Part shown: one piece after another, positions 62,725 to 64,000 of the stretch | How positions within the stretch are numbered: position 1 is the stretch's first letter | Layout of the letters: each line of letters opens with the position of its first letter | Assembly: GCA_917880885.1 (NCBI GenBank) | Contig: OU862910.1 | Coordinates: 55,667,285-55,731,284 of the forward strand | Reading direction: 5' to 3' | Origin: Limnephilus marmoratus | Taxonomy: Eukaryota; Arthropoda; Insecta; Trichoptera; Limnephilidae | Length of the DNA stretch: 64,000 nucleotides | The notes under the pieces: model-generated | Seen by the model: only the letters and a program-made list of their open reading frames with translations | Databases searched by the model: none | Told to the model about the DNA's origin: nothing | Position numbers and translations under genes: made by a program

Positions 62725-63003
62725 ATGAGTATGACAGATGTCAAAAGTACCGCCACCAATCTTGACTCTACCTCTACACTGCTCGCGAAGTTCCTCGACG
62801 AAATATTCGGGAAAGTTGACCGAAGTTCGAAGTACGTGGCTACACTCTCGTTCAACTTCGCGAGAAGCTCATTCGCGCGGTGGTGCCGGCACGGCTCGCA
62901 CGTCATGGACGCTCAAGTAGCAGCTGCCGTTGCAATGTGCACGCTCGCTTATTATGTACATATTTATCAAACGAAGAAATATAAAAATAAAAGAAGGAAC
63001 TAC
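62725..63003 (+). pseudogene. Harbinger transposase relic B (N-terminus)
   Basis: The segment beginning at ATG 62905 reads MDAQVAAAVAMCTLAYYVHI and ends at a stop after KYKNKRRNY. It resembles a HARBI1-type start. The preceding 150 bp (CGTTCAACTTCGCGA) recurs at about 63813-63828, suggesting subterminal repeats. Confidence 0.45.
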
Positions 63004-63007
63004 TAAC

Positions 63008-63411
63008 ACAACATTTGGGCAAAAAGCTTCTTATATTATGGCATTAAACTCTACAATAAAATACCACTCTCACTCAAAAACCTCAACATTATAAAATTTA
63101 ATTTTCAAATAAAAAGCTGGATACTAAATATAGGGAGATCAGAAATAGAAAATATACTGATATCAAATAGACTAAAACCAAATCCACTGAACTGAATAAT
63201 AAAGAAAACGCTGTCTTATTTTATTTATAATTATTTAAAAAAATATATGCTATATGATATATGTTATGTCTATTTCATATTAATTTCTTATAATTAAATT
63301 ATAATATGTAAGTGAAATCCTCAGCACGGGAGATCCGAGTGGGGATATCATTATCTCTACTTGTTACTAAGAAATGAAGACAATAAACCATTATTATTAT
63401 TATTATTTATT
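63008..63411 (+). mobile_element. L2-like LINE 3' end with ATT microsatellite
   Basis: Encodes YYGIKLYNKIPLSLKNLNII and FQIKSWILNIGRSEIENILI, the C-terminus of the same broad LINE type as ORF2 at 14654-17593. The 3' UTR has CACGGGAGATCCGAGTGGGG and ends in an ATT repeat (63390-63411). Confidence 0.75.
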
Positions 63412-64000
63412 GACGCATCTTTTTTTCTACGGTAGCTCCTGTACATAGCAAAAAGCGAATCCTTCTTTTTCTTTAATTCGTCTACGGGTAATTCTAACAT
63501 GCCCTGGTCGCAGGAGCAACAGAATTTGCTCCTGCGACCACTGTACTCCACTCATAATCGTGCCGTGAGATAATACTAAAAAAATAATTGCTAGCGCGCA
63601 CGTGCATTCACGACGACGTATTGAAGCGAACTGAAGTTAACCGAGTAGTGTAGAGAGGCACTTCGTGTAGGCACTTCGTGCAACCTCGAGTCCTTTGACT
63701 CGGGCACAAAAACCGACAAAAACTGGAGGTCGCCCGAGACGAGCCAAGGTTGGACGAAAATAGACGAAGTGCCCTTCCTCACTATCGTATTCGGCTAACC
63801 TCGTTCAACTTCGCGAATAGTGTGGAGCAGCAATTACGAAAATCAGCATTACCAACCGAAAATAGAGCACACCTCCTTTTTCAGCCCGAATCAACAAAAA
63901 CGATGAAAAAAGATGTCGTGTCATACCCCCATAACTAATGAAAGATCTTGAAACTGTAGGGTGAATAGTTAAATCATTTGTATAATATATTCGTTAACAT

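Larger units (their letters stand above)
56012..63932. repeat. 29-bp perfect inverted repeat pair enclosing ADI1 (possible 7.9-kb element)
   Basis: 56012-56040 starts ATGGGGGTATGACACGAC and 63904-63932 is its exact reverse complement. The 5 bp outside each are AACTA. This is the layout of one transposed unit, but the interior holds ADI1 plus unrelated relics and no matching transposase, so two separate insertions remain possible. Confidence 0.55.

Overview
This is a eukaryotic nuclear window, most likely from an insect. The evidence is an AT-rich background, a host gene split into many GC-rich exons with GT-AG introns, short CCTAA runs of the arthropod telomere type, and a repeat load of Jockey, CR1, L2-like and R1-like LINEs, Ty3/gypsy, hAT, piggyBac-like and Harbinger elements. 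Lepidoptera would fit, but nothing here proves it.

Two host genes lie head to head. (1) CAND1 (cullin-associated NEDD8-dissociated protein 1) fills most of the window on the minus strand. Its start codon is at 50564, and 19 exons can be placed down to 1212, coding residues 1 to 1012. All reading phases join cleanly. The last roughly 200 residues lie beyond the left edge. About 3.0 kb of coding sequence is spread over 49 kb because the introns are full of transposons. (2) ADI1 (acireductone dioxygenase, methionine salvage) is on the plus strand at 59843-61337 in three exons. It carries a 2-base frameshift just before the last metal-ligand histidine.

Layout: 1-1211, last visible CAND1 intron with Jockey-type LINE pieces; 1212-20808, exons 19 to 10 with two hAT elements (6948-8550, 12372-13093), piggyBac-like MITEs and an L2/CR1-like LINE with intact ORFs (14472-18062) lying against a Harbinger relic; 21487-31044, a nearly intact 9.56-kb Ty3/gypsy element with 1101-bp LTRs, inserted in a foldback MITE that is itself inserted in a SINE-like repeat; 31673-50564, exons 9 to 1 with many LINE, SINE and MITE fragments; 50565-59842, the divergent intergenic region with two more hAT elements and eroded LINE ends; 59843-61337, ADI1; 61338-64000, SINE, Harbinger and LINE relics.

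The most notable signals are: the triple nesting around the gypsy element with its A-AAA-AAC frameshift site; a 207-bp palindrome whose arms each hold a hammerhead-ribozyme-like motif; a 29-bp perfect inverted repeat pair, with matching 5-bp flanks, that encloses ADI1 at a distance of 7.9 kb; a 44-bp perfect palindrome just upstream of ADI1; and a SINE family that shares its tail with a CR1-like LINE. No CRISPR array, rRNA, clear functional tRNA gene or bacterial-type operon was seen.
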